From positions 50,551,391 through 50,615,390 of the forward strand of contig CM054179.1 of the NCBI GenBank assembly GCA_028829895.1: 64,000 nucleotides of DNA, in the 5' to 3' direction. Shown piece by piece: positions 52,901 through 60,641 of the stretch. A program made the translations under genes and the position numbers. Under the pieces are notes generated by a model. It was not told the origin of the DNA. It searched no databases and worked only from the letters and a program-made list of their open reading frames with translations. This DNA is from Sinotaia quadrata. Its lineage: Eukaryota; Mollusca; Gastropoda; Architaenioglossa; Viviparidae. Numbering within the stretch: the first letter of the stretch is position 1; each line of letters opens with the position of its first letter.

Positions 52901-53844
52901 AATGGAAGTAGTACTGGTCATGATTGTGCATGGAAGACTGTGTCAGTGCCTATTAAGGTAAGAATCTTTTTTCTTTTTAAAATGTGAATACCAATTGATG
53001 AAATATAACAATTCTTGCAGTAAGGTGTATACAAAGGTCTGTCTTTTGCTAGTATAAAAAAAACTAATAATTCTAATTTTTATTTTTTTACCCTCGTGTC
53101 ACACTTATGGGTCACCTTCCTAGAGAATCACCCATATACAATATGCAACAATATAAATTAGCAATTAACAATATAAATTTTAGCATAACCCATCTGTTAT
53201 CTATGAAAAGCAGAAACAATCTATCATCAATATATCTATCCACAACCTTATGAATCATCTGTACTACAACACAACTAACTAATTTATCGCATATCTATGC
53301 ATATTACTTATTACTTTATTAGTAGGAATTAGACTAATCCAAACATATCTATGAACAACACAACTATCCAGAGTTAACAAAATCCATTACAAAAGTATAC
53401 ACAATGCAAATGTGTAGAATTAGCATAATCTATCATATCTCCATCTGTTTACATCCCTTCTGTCTAGAGTTAGTATACAATTATCACACACAAACACACA
53501 CATTCATGCATTTATTTCAACATAGGTTATTAGAATTAGCATAACCTATCATTCTATTTACAAATATTTATAGCTAGTAAGTAGTATACTCTTGTTAAAT
53601 ACCTATGCACAACACAAATATATAGTCAGTATGATCTTATACACATTTTGACACTGATGTCCAGAGTTCTTAACCTTCACATAGCTAAATATGCACATCA
53701 CAACTAACATATATGAATATGCATAACACAACTGTTTAGAGTTAGTCTATCTCACATTTATGCACAACCCACAATTGTCTATATCTAGTGTAATCTATCG
53801 CATATGCATAACAGAATTGTAGAACTAGCATAATCAATCTAATT

Positions 53845-53897
<53 letters not shown>

Positions 53898-54433
53898 CAC
53901 AAATGTTTAGGATTAGTGTCATCTAAAACAAATCTATGCACAGTTAATTCAATGAAATATAAGATTATCAGTTCTATCGTTAGATTTTTTAAAATAGGTA
54001 TACATTAGTAGAAGTATCAGTATTTATTTATTTTATAATAAAAGGTTGAAAGATTTTTTATTTTTACTTCTATCTGCTAAATTATGGACATTAAAAGGCA
54101 ATATTCAAACTTTTCTCCCTGTTTTAAACAAGGTAATTTTTATATGATGCATAAACATTACTCTGTTTCAAGCAAATGACACCAACAAAAATAAGTAGCA
54201 ATTAAGCTTCTAAAGTTCTATACTATAATGGTATTTATCTCATTCTGAATCTATACCATAAACATAATATACACAAATTTCCCTCCACAAAAAGAAGTAA
54301 AATCATACACAGGAACATGTCGATGTGGGGATTTTTCCAGTGACATCCCAACTGTGTATGTACACTTGGAGGGCAAATCAGGCCGCTTCCAAAGTCTAAA
54401 GGGGCCATCATATATTTCCTTCACATCCGCCAT
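34823..54433 (-). CDS. CBS: cystathionine beta-synthase, complete coding region, 14 coding exons (gene span)
   Basis: CBS is the PLP enzyme that condenses serine with homocysteine to cystathionine, the first step of transsulfuration, and it also makes H2S. I assembled 14 exons on the minus strand. All junctions are GT-AG, all phases match, and they sum to 1575 nt (524 residues; human CBS has 551 and a longer N-terminus). Seen in the protein: haem ligands Cys24 and His37 in the N-terminal segment; PLP Schiff-base lysine Lys91 in NAGGSVKDR; Asn121 in SGNTG; the phosphate loop GTGGT at 228-232; redox-type CPNC at 244-247; Ser321 in CGGSSGS; linker WWW at 382-384; and two C-terminal Bateman (CBS) repeats, about 386-445 and 452-524. 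Asp418, Thr510 and Asp513 match human SAM-site residues. The ATG at 54433 gives a start similar to other invertebrate CBS. AATAAA-type signals on the minus strand near 34575 and 34515 are possible poly(A) sites. Identity is not in doubt; the untranslated ends are. Confidence 0.98.
36170..36380. repeat. GT-rich repeat, CBS intron 13
   Basis: About 31-bp units TGTGTGTGTCATAGGTGTGT + GTGTATTAA, three copies, then TG, GA and TA microsatellite tracts. Confidence 0.85.
37060..37355. repeat. purine-rich tandem repeat next to the CBS exon 13 donor
   Basis: The plus strand is almost only A, G and T (GGGAAAGGGTGGGATGAAAT type, unit about 26-35 bp), so the minus, transcribed-sense strand is pyrimidine-rich. 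It starts about 10 bp after the exon 13 donor. Confidence 0.85.
37365..37449 (-). CDS. CBS: CBS coding exon 13 (residues 464-491), second Bateman repeat
   Basis: Encodes [20 protein letters not shown] then LVVHSQRQ, matching the start of the second Bateman repeat. The donor T|GTAAGT is followed within a few bases by a pyrimidine-rich (minus strand) tandem array. Confidence 0.94.
37850..38062. repeat. about 55-bp minisatellite with internal hairpin, CBS intron 12
   Basis: About four copies. Most carry the inverted repeat AAACAAG-CTTTT-CTTGTTT followed by TATTTAATTAACAAAATAT. Confidence 0.88.
38975..39549. mobile_element. MITE-like element with long imperfect inverted ends, CBS intron 12
   Basis: The left end AAGGTGGCACACCTAGCT and the right end reversed AAGGTGGCGCACCTAACT match at 16 of 18. 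The similarity resumes further in (CAACAACAAAAATT on both arms), giving an inverted repeat of about 60 bp. The left flank reads TTAA if the element starts at GGTGGC; the right flank is TTGG. Superfamily unassigned. Confidence 0.65.
39664..39772 (-). CDS. CBS: CBS coding exon 12 (residues 427-463)
   Basis: Encodes [20 protein letters not shown] then [16 protein letters not shown], the second half of the first Bateman repeat and the link to the next. Acceptor CAACAG, donor GTTAGT, phase 0 out. Confidence 0.95.
40075..40290. repeat. about 50-bp minisatellite, CBS intron 11
   Basis: Five imperfect copies of TGTACCAATAATGATAACCA + GTAACC.. + AATGATTATGTCAAAG. Confidence 0.85.
40406..40540 (-). 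CDS. CBS: CBS coding exon 11 (residues 382-426), first Bateman repeat
   Basis: Starts by completing the WWW linker, then [20 protein letters not shown] and [22 protein letters not shown]. This is the first CBS (Bateman) repeat. Asp418 in FDQ matches human Asp444, a residue linked to SAM regulation. Donor GTAAGT. Confidence 0.95.
42125..42202 (-). CDS. CBS: CBS coding exon 10 (residues 356-381)
   Basis: Encodes [20 protein letters not shown] then PENKV, the end of the catalytic core and start of the linker. Phase 2 in and phase 2 out; donor GTGAGC. An 81-bp tandem array lies about 80 bp beyond its acceptor. Confidence 0.95.
42280..42868. repeat. 81-bp minisatellite, CBS intron 9
   Basis: About seven copies; the inner five are nearly identical (GCATTTGCATGACTGATAGT ... 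GTCGGTGACTTTTAGAAATTG). The 81-bp period is a multiple of three, so a minus-strand frame of 122 codons stays open. Confidence 0.95.
42960..43275. repeat. degenerate minisatellite, CBS intron 9
   Basis: Repeats of a TGGTGACTGATGACAGTA / GATTAAAACAT type unit, including two copies of a longer block (ACGATTAAAACATAGTCTGC and ACGATTAAAACGTAGTCTGC). Confidence 0.75.
43577..43688 (-). CDS. CBS: CBS coding exon 9 (residues 319-355)
   Basis: Begins with the GGSSGS turn whose Ser321 binds the PLP ring nitrogen in the family. It continues [20 protein letters not shown] and [11 protein letters not shown]. The donor is AT|GTATGT, phase 2. Confidence 0.95.
43738..43900. repeat. 61-63 bp tandem repeat, CBS intron 8
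   Basis: Three copies starting ACAAAGGAATATAATGA (43742, 43803, 43866), beginning about 50 bp upstream of the exon 9 acceptor. Confidence 0.85.
44585..44669 (-). CDS. CBS: CBS coding exon 8 (residues 291-318)
   Basis: Encodes [20 protein letters not shown] then IREEGLLC. The acceptor is TTTCCAG. The first 18 nt of the exon and this acceptor are duplicated 91 bp upstream in intron 7 (see the repeat at 44652-44834). Donor GTAACT, phase 1 out. Confidence 0.95.
44652..44834. repeat. 91-bp tandem duplication copying the CBS exon 8 acceptor
   Basis: Copy 1 (44652-44742) contains the first 18 nt of exon 8, its AG acceptor and pyrimidine tract. Copy 2 (44743-44834) repeats all of this inside intron 7 with only a few changes. 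The second acceptor (exon-like sequence from 44760) leads into YVDKWY, then intron-derived residues and a stop. Confidence 0.95.
45394..45556. repeat. 32-bp minisatellite, CBS intron 7
   Basis: Five copies of GAGTTTAGAATCGTAGATCT + ACCTTTATAAAT, highly uniform. Confidence 0.92.
47222..47347 (-). CDS. CBS: CBS coding exon 7 (residues 249-290)
   Basis: Encodes [20 protein letters not shown] then [22 protein letters not shown], including the [11 protein letters not shown] active-site segment. 126 nt, phase 0 at both ends; acceptor TAAAAG, donor GTAAAA. Confidence 0.96.
47617..47708 (-). CDS. CBS: CBS coding exon 6 (residues 218-248), GTGGT loop and CXXC
   Basis: Encodes [20 protein letters not shown] then [10 protein letters not shown]. 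It holds the PLP-phosphate loop (228-232) and the CXXC pair (Cys244, Cys247) that in vertebrate CBS responds to redox state. Acceptor TTGCAG, donor GTTACC, phase 0 out. Confidence 0.96.
48593..48662 (-). CDS. CBS: CBS coding exon 5 (residues 195-217)
   Basis: A small 70-nt exon encoding [20 protein letters not shown] then ACD. The acceptor is a long T run ending TTTCAG; the donor is GTATAT. The last G joins AT of exon 6 to make Asp218. Confidence 0.95.
49500..49640. other. GC-rich island with a hairpin, CBS intron 4
   Basis: A sharp change from AT-rich sequence to CCCTCCCTTTCCCCCACAAC and a hairpin-capable GCGCGAAAGCGGCGGAAGCC + GAAAGCGC (about 49554-49581). It belongs to a 48780-49660 block that includes T/C-rich tracts and looks inserted. 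Class unknown. Confidence 0.4.
49909..50043 (-). CDS. CBS: CBS coding exon 4 (residues 150-194)
   Basis: Encodes [20 protein letters not shown] and continues to PNSHILDQ, colinear with human CBS. 135 nt, phase 0 at both ends. Its acceptor TTCTTTAG lies inside the first monomer of a roughly 30-bp tandem array (50044-50400). Confidence 0.96.
50044..50400. repeat. 30-32 bp minisatellite carrying the CBS exon 4 acceptor
   Basis: About ten diverged monomers of the type AAAGAACATCAATAATTTG plus an ACAA(C/T)-type tail, starting exactly at exon 4. The true acceptor (plus strand CCTAAAGAACATC) matches a monomer at about 50192 (CCTAAAGAACAACATC). On the minus strand several monomers read TTCTT(T)AG. 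Confidence 0.85.
50785..50999 (-). CDS. CBS: CBS coding exon 3 (residues 78-149), PLP lysine
   Basis: The acceptor TTTCAG joins T to TG, giving Leu78. The exon encodes [20 protein letters not shown] with the PLP lysine (Lys91), the [19 protein letters not shown] helix region and MPEKMSLEK. The donor is AAG|GTTAGC, phase 0. At 215 nt it is the largest exon. Confidence 0.97.
51662..51768 (-). CDS. CBS: CBS coding exon 2 (residues 42-77)
   Basis: Entered by TTGTTGCAG and left by GTAAGC. It encodes [20 protein letters not shown] and continues to the ECEV stretch, the start of the PLP-fold catalytic core. Phase 2 in, phase 1 out. Confidence 0.96.
52179..53145. mobile_element. MITE-like element with about 39-bp inverted ends, CBS intron 1
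   Basis: The left arm (52179-52217) and right arm (53108-53145) are imperfect inverted repeats sharing GTATATG, TGATTCTCT and AAGGTGACCCA. The body is AT-rich and non-coding. Both flanks resemble the same degenerate minisatellite (CTATGCACAACAC-type), as if the element landed in that array. Confidence 0.65.
53146..53960. repeat. degenerate minisatellite and TA/TG microsatellite, CBS intron 1
   Basis: Many diverged copies of a TAGAGTTAGCATAATCTATC / ATATCTATGCACAACACAAC unit of about 45-55 bp. A (TA)n(TG)n(TA)n tract lies at about 53849-53899. Confidence 0.75.
54309..54433 (-). CDS. CBS: CBS coding exon 1 (residues 1-41 plus two bases of 42)
   Basis: Starts [19 protein letters not shown]. 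It carries the haem-binding segment: Cys24 (in SKCTY) and His37 (in SPHRH), 13 residues apart as in human Cys52/His65. The donor GTATGA leaves phase 2. An alternative GT two bases earlier would break the frame of exon 2. Just upstream, two overlapping TTTAG acceptors (about 54459-54464) suggest that the 5' UTR is spliced. Confidence 0.95.
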
Positions 54434-54983
54434 AGTGAGAATGCAAGATTGAGTCAGCTAAACTAAATCAAAAATATTTATGTAATTCAGGCATGTAATA
54501 TAAATGAAATATTGTAACAATAAACATAATAAATAATATGAATGAAGAATACATCACTAATAATAACTTCAAAAAGCATACTATTACTATTTAAAATGTC
54601 ATAATTGTTACATTTTTTTGTTATCAATGGATATGCATTTAATTTCAACTACTGCTGATTTCACAGACAGGCTCAGGAGAGAATTTCAAATCTGAAAAAG
54701 GAAATTTGGAAAAGATGGATATTTTATAAAGCAAATTGCAGGGTCGGAATTTCAAAAAGAGGAATACACATTGTCATAAGAAAGAAGAGTATAGATTTTG
54801 CTATTAATCTTTCTAAGCAATTCTGCCTAAGTAAATTTTGGTAGACTTAAAATTTACCTAGGCAGAATTGCTGATTATCACTTGCCAAGGATTTTATAAT
54901 ATGTAAAAAAAAAAAAAGACCTGCTTTACTAATCCATTCAAATGGCTATGATTGTATGAATTAAGCCCCTTTCTTTCATAAAC

Positions 54984-55440
54984 CAGTGGTTTCCAATATT
55001 GGAACTCATGTGGAACCCTTGATGCTTACCGGGTTGATACATGGAACCCAATCAAAAAATGAATATTTCTCTTTGTCTAACATTGATATTTTTGTTGTAA
55101 TACCAATAAATAGTTTGGCCAATAACATTTTCATTATAAAACTGTCATTATATAAGTATTAGTACTAGTATTACTAATATTTAATGGGACAGCTGATACT
55201 GAAAATCGTTACTTAGTTCTGCAAAATCGGGTTTGATGTCGCACAACTGCAAACATATATCATGTTCTGCATGAATACAGCTTCGATACTTTGTCTTAGT
55301 TGCAGCACACACTGAAAGTGTGGTCTCACAGAGATACGTGCTCACAAATGGTACAAGCACTTTTGATGCCGAGAACCCTGAAAAAGCTCTCGCAGAACCC
55401 TAAGGTTCAAACATACACCCTGAGAAAGTGAATAGCTAAG
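54984..55440 (-). mobile_element. degraded hAT transposon fragment
   Basis: The left end CAGTGGTTTCCAA is hAT-like and followed by GGAACTC and GGAACCC motifs. On the minus strand 55368 to 55181 an open stretch reads VPFVSTYLCETTLSVCAATK, TKYRSCIHAEHDICLQLCDI, KPDFAELSNDF and then a stop, which is the hAT dimerisation C-terminus. The right end is eroded and its boundary uncertain; no target duplication found. Confidence 0.72.
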
Positions 55441-56518
55441 AAAGACACCATTAACTATTTTGCCCAGAACAGCTCAAACCCAGGAGTTTCTTGGATGGCA
55501 GTCTAATTAATGACCTACCTCTGACTGCTTCAATAATTTAAATATGTTTAGAGCTGTGATATATACATTATTAAAACATCTTTAAAAAATGCCTAATGTA
55601 CATAATTACAATACTAAGAAGTAAGATTAAGAAGAAAAATATCAATAATAAACTGACCAAATATAGAACTGAAAATGCAGAAACTGAGAAAGCACTGGAT
55701 CAAAAGTTGAAGTCATCTAGTGTTTGCAATAACTCTTTCTTTAAAAAAAATAATAATTCTTGTCAATCTGTCAACATTTAAGTTTTAATCACACTCATTG
55801 TAACACATTTCCCACCCATCCCTTTGTAATTTCTGAATGAAGCAAGTAGTTGAGAATCTCACTAATATAATGTGATGCCCACCCACCCACAACAACTGCC
55901 TCCTACCTTTCAACACATTGTAAAATGTTATGTACCATCCTGACAGATTTATTCTCATACTCAGTGTATAACTAGAAAGTAACTGACTTTAATAGTATTG
56001 TGACACCAAGTATTCGGCAATTACAGTACTTTAGTTTATAAAGAATATTTATTTATAAAGGATTAAGTTGCTATGTTAATAAATGTTGTAAATCTATGAC
56101 CTAATTAAATATATGCATGCTCAGTAATTATGCTTTATGCTGCAGGTATTGTAATGCATATATATAAACTATAGAAAGTTACAAATTACAAAATAGACAT
56201 GCTGTCATTAGTAATAGAATGATGATCTAATTTTAATTTGAAAGCTTTAGAAATATTTTCTAGAATGTGATTAGGATTAACAACAGTTCAATGCAATGGA
56301 AGTGATACCGACTAAAATATTTTGTGGTGTCTCAATGACATCTGTTTAGTTATAAATTCTATTATAAACATATTTTGAAGTAAGTTTACATTTTTTATTT
56401 GATGTACAGCTGGACTATATAGCATTTCATACTTAAAGTAAGTTTGTTAGATATATATGTATATGATTTGAAACCTTTATGCTACTTACTGTTACTTTGA
56501 GCTAGGAATGCATATTAA

Positions 56519-57972
56519 CCCGTTGAGTGTTGGCAGGACAGGTGCCTTCCCATGTAAAAAAAAATGTATAGACAGTGCTGGTGGGACAGGAGCCTTCCCA
56601 CCCACTCACTCACTCAGTCTCAGTTATGCCAATCATTCAAAATAACCAATCAGAGTGAAGGAAAGATATGTTTGGCTTCAGCAGCCAATCTGCTCTAAAT
56701 TTTATCTTTGGATAACTAGTATTAGAAAGGTCAGGTCACTGAAAGAGCACAAATTCTCCACCATCCCACTCTAGTCTTATTCAAGTTGAGCAGCCATTTT
56801 GAACCAAGTTTTTTGTCAGGCATGGCACGTTTTGAGGCCAATTTGAGTTATTTTGAGTTGTGTGGTTGATCCTACCTAATGAACTTTATTGTGTGATTGA
56901 TTCTAAGATGAAATTTAACCAGTCCCTACTGAAATTTTGGATCTGACCATGTGATAATAAAAAAAAAAAATGGTCATCCTCAAAGCATACATGGTTTTCA
57001 TGTGACACTTTCATTCTGTTCAAAAGCATGGAATTTTTCATGAAACAGTGAATATTTACACAAGAACAATTATTATTTTATATAATATTCAACTGTCAAT
57101 TCAAGACAGTATTCTGATTGGATTTTATTCAAGGGAACGTGATGCAGTTCAACACAAGAAAAAGGTAAGAAAACCTTTTATTTATTTATTTATTTTTGAA
57201 TTTGAAATAATAACCACAACACATTCAGTAATTAAATATAAGTAAATACTTTCAAAATGCCCCCTATAATACTTATTTTGAAAATCTTTTTAGAAATATA
57301 CGAATTATACTTTCTTTTAATTTTTTTAGCAGACTTGTAAAAATAAACCCAGTGAAAACGTTCACAAGTTTAACCAAAAGATAAAAAACTTTTTATTATT
57401 TCTTTGTTTTTGAAATCGAAATAAATTTAAATAAATACTTTAAAATTCCTCAGTTTGTCTATAATACTTATTTTGAAAATCTTTTTAGAATTATACTTGC
57501 TTTTAATTTTTTAGTAGACTTGTCAAAAATAGCAACCAATAAAAACGTTCGCAAGTTCAACAAAAAGATAAAAAAACTTTTATTATTATTTGAAATATAT
57601 TAAAAATAATACTTTCAAAATTCTTTAGTATGTCTGTAATACTTATTTTGAAAATCTTTTTGGAATATACTCGCTTTTAATTATTTTGTAGACTTGTTAA
57701 AAAAAAAAAGATCCGGAAATTCGTTAGTTCAATAAAAAGATAAGAAAACTTTTTATTATTTATTTATTTTTGATTTTTAAATAAATTAAAAATAATACTT
57801 TTAAAATTCCTTGGTATGTCTATAATAAGTAGTAATTTAACTTTTTAAAATCCATTGATAATTACAGTCGCTTTTCATTTTTTAGTACACTGACCATTCA
57901 ATTATCAGTAAGCGTCAAAATAGCCTGACACTGCAGCGTCAGCTGACCTATTTCTGCCTAACACTCAACAGG
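56519..57972. mobile_element. piggyBac-like non-autonomous element
   Basis: TTAA at 56515-56518 and 57973-57976 flank inverted ends (left CCCGTTGAGTGTTGGCAG; right reversed CCTGTTGAGTGTTAGGCAG). The TTAA target and CC(C/T) start fit piggyBac. Near the left end a GGACAGG(T/A)GCCTTCCCA motif occurs twice (about 56536 and 56587). The right half is four tandem copies of a roughly 180-bp unit. No transposase frame is visible in 1454 bp. Confidence 0.75.
57160..57890 (+). repeat. about 180-bp tandem unit, four copies, inside the piggyBac-like element
   Basis: Each copy starts near AAAAGATAAGAAAACTTTTT and runs through TAATACTTATTTTGAAAATC to CTTTTAATTTTTTAG and a TAGACTTGT block. Copy starts are near 57160, 57379, 57562 and 57737, so unit length shrinks from about 217 to 175 bp. 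Confidence 0.75.
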
Positions 57973-58979
57973 TTAACACTAATAACAGAGATTCTAGTCT
58001 CTGAACCTAATAGTACATGTAATTACTGTTTGATATTTTAGGAAAACAGCTTGAAAGTTTAAAGTAGGCAAAATGTAGGGTTTTGTACTAAATTAATCAA
58101 TTTAATGTTTCACTCATGCATGTCTCTGTGTGTAACTTCACCTAGCAAATGCCCTATAAAATAAGTATTCTAAATGTGTACCTTATATAATTTTGCATTT
58201 ATATAAGATACTAAGGTATAATTTTTAAATATAATAAATAGAGTGTAAATTAAATATTTCAAAAGTATTTACTAATTTAGAACATAAATAATATAAAACT
58301 AAAAGGATGAGTTAAAAGAAAACTTCAGTAAATGTGTATTCCCAAATACAAATTTTTATTTCTATGCCAGCATTATTTTAAAATTTCAATGTTGTTTGAA
58401 AAAATAAACAAAACCCAACTCTGTTCTATTTTCCCACAAAATAAGTTAAATTTTAAATGGTACCAAAAAAGTAATCAGAAAAGACATTGCAGAAATGTTA
58501 AAACCTTCATCAGCAAAAAAGAGGTAAATAGAAAGTAAGATGTTCTATTCTTGGTGACTGATTAGTTTAAATGATGTTTCTGACAACATAAATAACGTCA
58601 CATAAGGAATTTCTTCTTTATTTTTTGGTGGAGAGAATGTCACTAATAAGTAATACTAATACAAGTAATAGTAAATAAGGATAAGATTAAATTTTAAAAC
58701 AAATACCATCCCTTATAATTATAATTAAACATAATGCTAAATCTGGTTTGCCAGTAGGCATATAGCTTGAATAATACAAACTAATTTATAATCAAGTTAA
58801 AATTAAATTAATTTTGCTGTCATCAGCACTTGCAGTGTTACTATTAAGTATTAGTATTACTATATTAGTTGATGCCATATCCTTTTCACTTATATCCAGT
58901 AATCAGGTGAGCACGTCAGTAAGCAGTCTGACATTTTTATCTAACAAAGAAGTTTGGTTTATACTGATATTTTAATAAC

Positions 58980-60614
58980 ATCAATGCGCGCTTTTGGTGT
59001 TGTCGGGGATAGGGTTAATTTCGTTTCAGCGGACGCTGATGATATTGTGATAAGCCTTCCACAAATTATCCATGAAATTTGTTGGTACATTTGTGTCTTT
59101 ATTACTCACTAACCAAATCACTATATTACTAACCCAGTCTATAAAACGACATTCCAAACGATCACAATAAAAACAGTACTACATCGACCAAGTCAACTCT
59201 AACAATAGGGGTTTAAATATATAACACAAAACGCACTGGACACGTGTCAAAAGCACAATCAGTAAACTATTCGCTGATTTATAAGGCAGACACTAATTCA
59301 CTGCGGTATGTGACATTATTTACACATATTTACTTAACATGCAATTTGTTCATTTTAGTTTGCTACTATTAGTATTATAATTATAAAGTACTAAACTACT
59401 AGTACTACAGTAGTGCCCAAGCACTTTTGGGGGACTTGACATACGAACATTGATTCAAACACAATCAAGATGCTATAATTTTCAGCTGTTGACAAAAAAT
59501 GACAGCAATCAAAATTATACTAAAGATTAAGATCTCATAAAAAGTTTGGAGGGGAAATTAATGTTAGGTTTGAAATGCAATATATATCCCTTACCCAGCT
59601 ATAAAAACTCGGACACGCAATCGTCGAACCTTGAAGTTCACCTACCACAAGAGACGAAACAGCCACACCTCCTATTAGGAACATTTTGATTGGACATCTC
59701 AGTTCCTGCATTAAATTCTCTTCCCTATGTATGAAACCTAATATTAATTAATATTGCATGAAATCATATAAATATCAGTGAAAGTGATGTTATTTATTGA
59801 GAAAGTTCACGAAGGGAAAGCTTGATGTATTGGCATTTCTGATTTGAGTAGATAATACAAGAACAGACACGTATTTCAAATGCGGCCCTGACCTTGGTGA
59901 CTACCACATTGACACGAGTAACCTTTTCTTTCTTTATTTTCTTGTAAAAGGAAAAAATAGAGATTTGTATGTAAAAATTGGCAGACTACCAATTTTCCAA
60001 ACCCATCTACGTAAAGATCAAGTTTATAATTTTATTCGCCGTAGCGACCCCAAAATCTCTACAATATTTTAAGTGCGTGTTATTTGGTGACAACCATTAG
60101 AACTGTCATGACCTAGTTTGAAGCGAACTGGATAACCCTACATTCGTATCTTCCCTCTAAATGGCTCTGCATTCTACAGTAAATATTTAGATCACGATCG
60201 TTGGAAAATGATAATTCACTTTCAATTCCTGTCATTTGTAGGAAACATTTGTTATTTACTTTTCAGATATTCAAGTGAACCTGCCATAAGGTGTTTTTTT
60301 TTTTTTAAATTAACATAAATTTAAGAATGGCAAGCCCAAATCATGCATTCTGTGCTGAGCTACAATTATTTTTTTTAAACAGTTAAAAAAATTATAATTC
60401 GTTGACGTATTTAAACATGAATTATTTTTCACAGTTAGACTTTCATTTTGCACAACATTTCTGTTTCTCTGTTACTCGACTGTGGCTTCTAAAAAATAAA
60501 ATACCGGAACTAGCGTAGTCACAAACTTCCTTAGTTACAGGTTTTTAATAGATCATATAGCAACCAGTGAAAGGGAACAGATACGGGTCGCTGTCTCAAA
60601 CGTAGACACGCATA
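58980..60614. promoter_or_regulatory. putative bidirectional CBS/CFAP126 promoter region
   Basis: The stretch between the likely CBS first exon and the CFAP126 start has clearly more CpG than the flanks, for example around 58985-59045, 59610-59665 and 60580-60610. I see no TATA box close to the CFAP126 ATG. An AGCAAC half-site (about 60559) could be half an RFX site, but no partner half lies at proper spacing. Confidence 0.4.
59595..59700 (-). promoter_or_regulatory. CBS: probable CBS non-coding first exon and promoter core
   Basis: On the minus strand a good donor (CTGG|GTAAGGG, last exon base 59595) follows about 100 bp that carry a CCAAT motif (about 59690) and a GGTGTGGC box. CpG dinucleotides reappear here after a long CpG-poor stretch. 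Joined to the acceptor near 54462 this would give a 5' UTR split by a 5.1-kb intron. Inference only: no coding constraint helps, and the start site is not placed. Confidence 0.4.
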
Positions 60615-60641
60615 ATGAGCATCAATTTTAGTGCCAACCAG
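60615..60641 (+). CDS. CFAP126: CFAP126 coding exon 1
   Basis: Nine codons, MSINFSANQ, then GTTAAA. It matches the NYSANQ start of vertebrate Flattop, and the exon boundary after Gln is the same. Too short for ORF calling; it was found by joining back from exon 2. Confidence 0.88.

Larger units (their letters stand above)
54434..58979 (-). other. probable CBS 5' intron holding transposon remnants
   Basis: AT-rich and CpG-poor, like the other CBS introns. It contains a degraded hAT fragment (54984-55440) and the piggyBac-like element (56519-57972). No exon is recognised. Confidence 0.5.
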
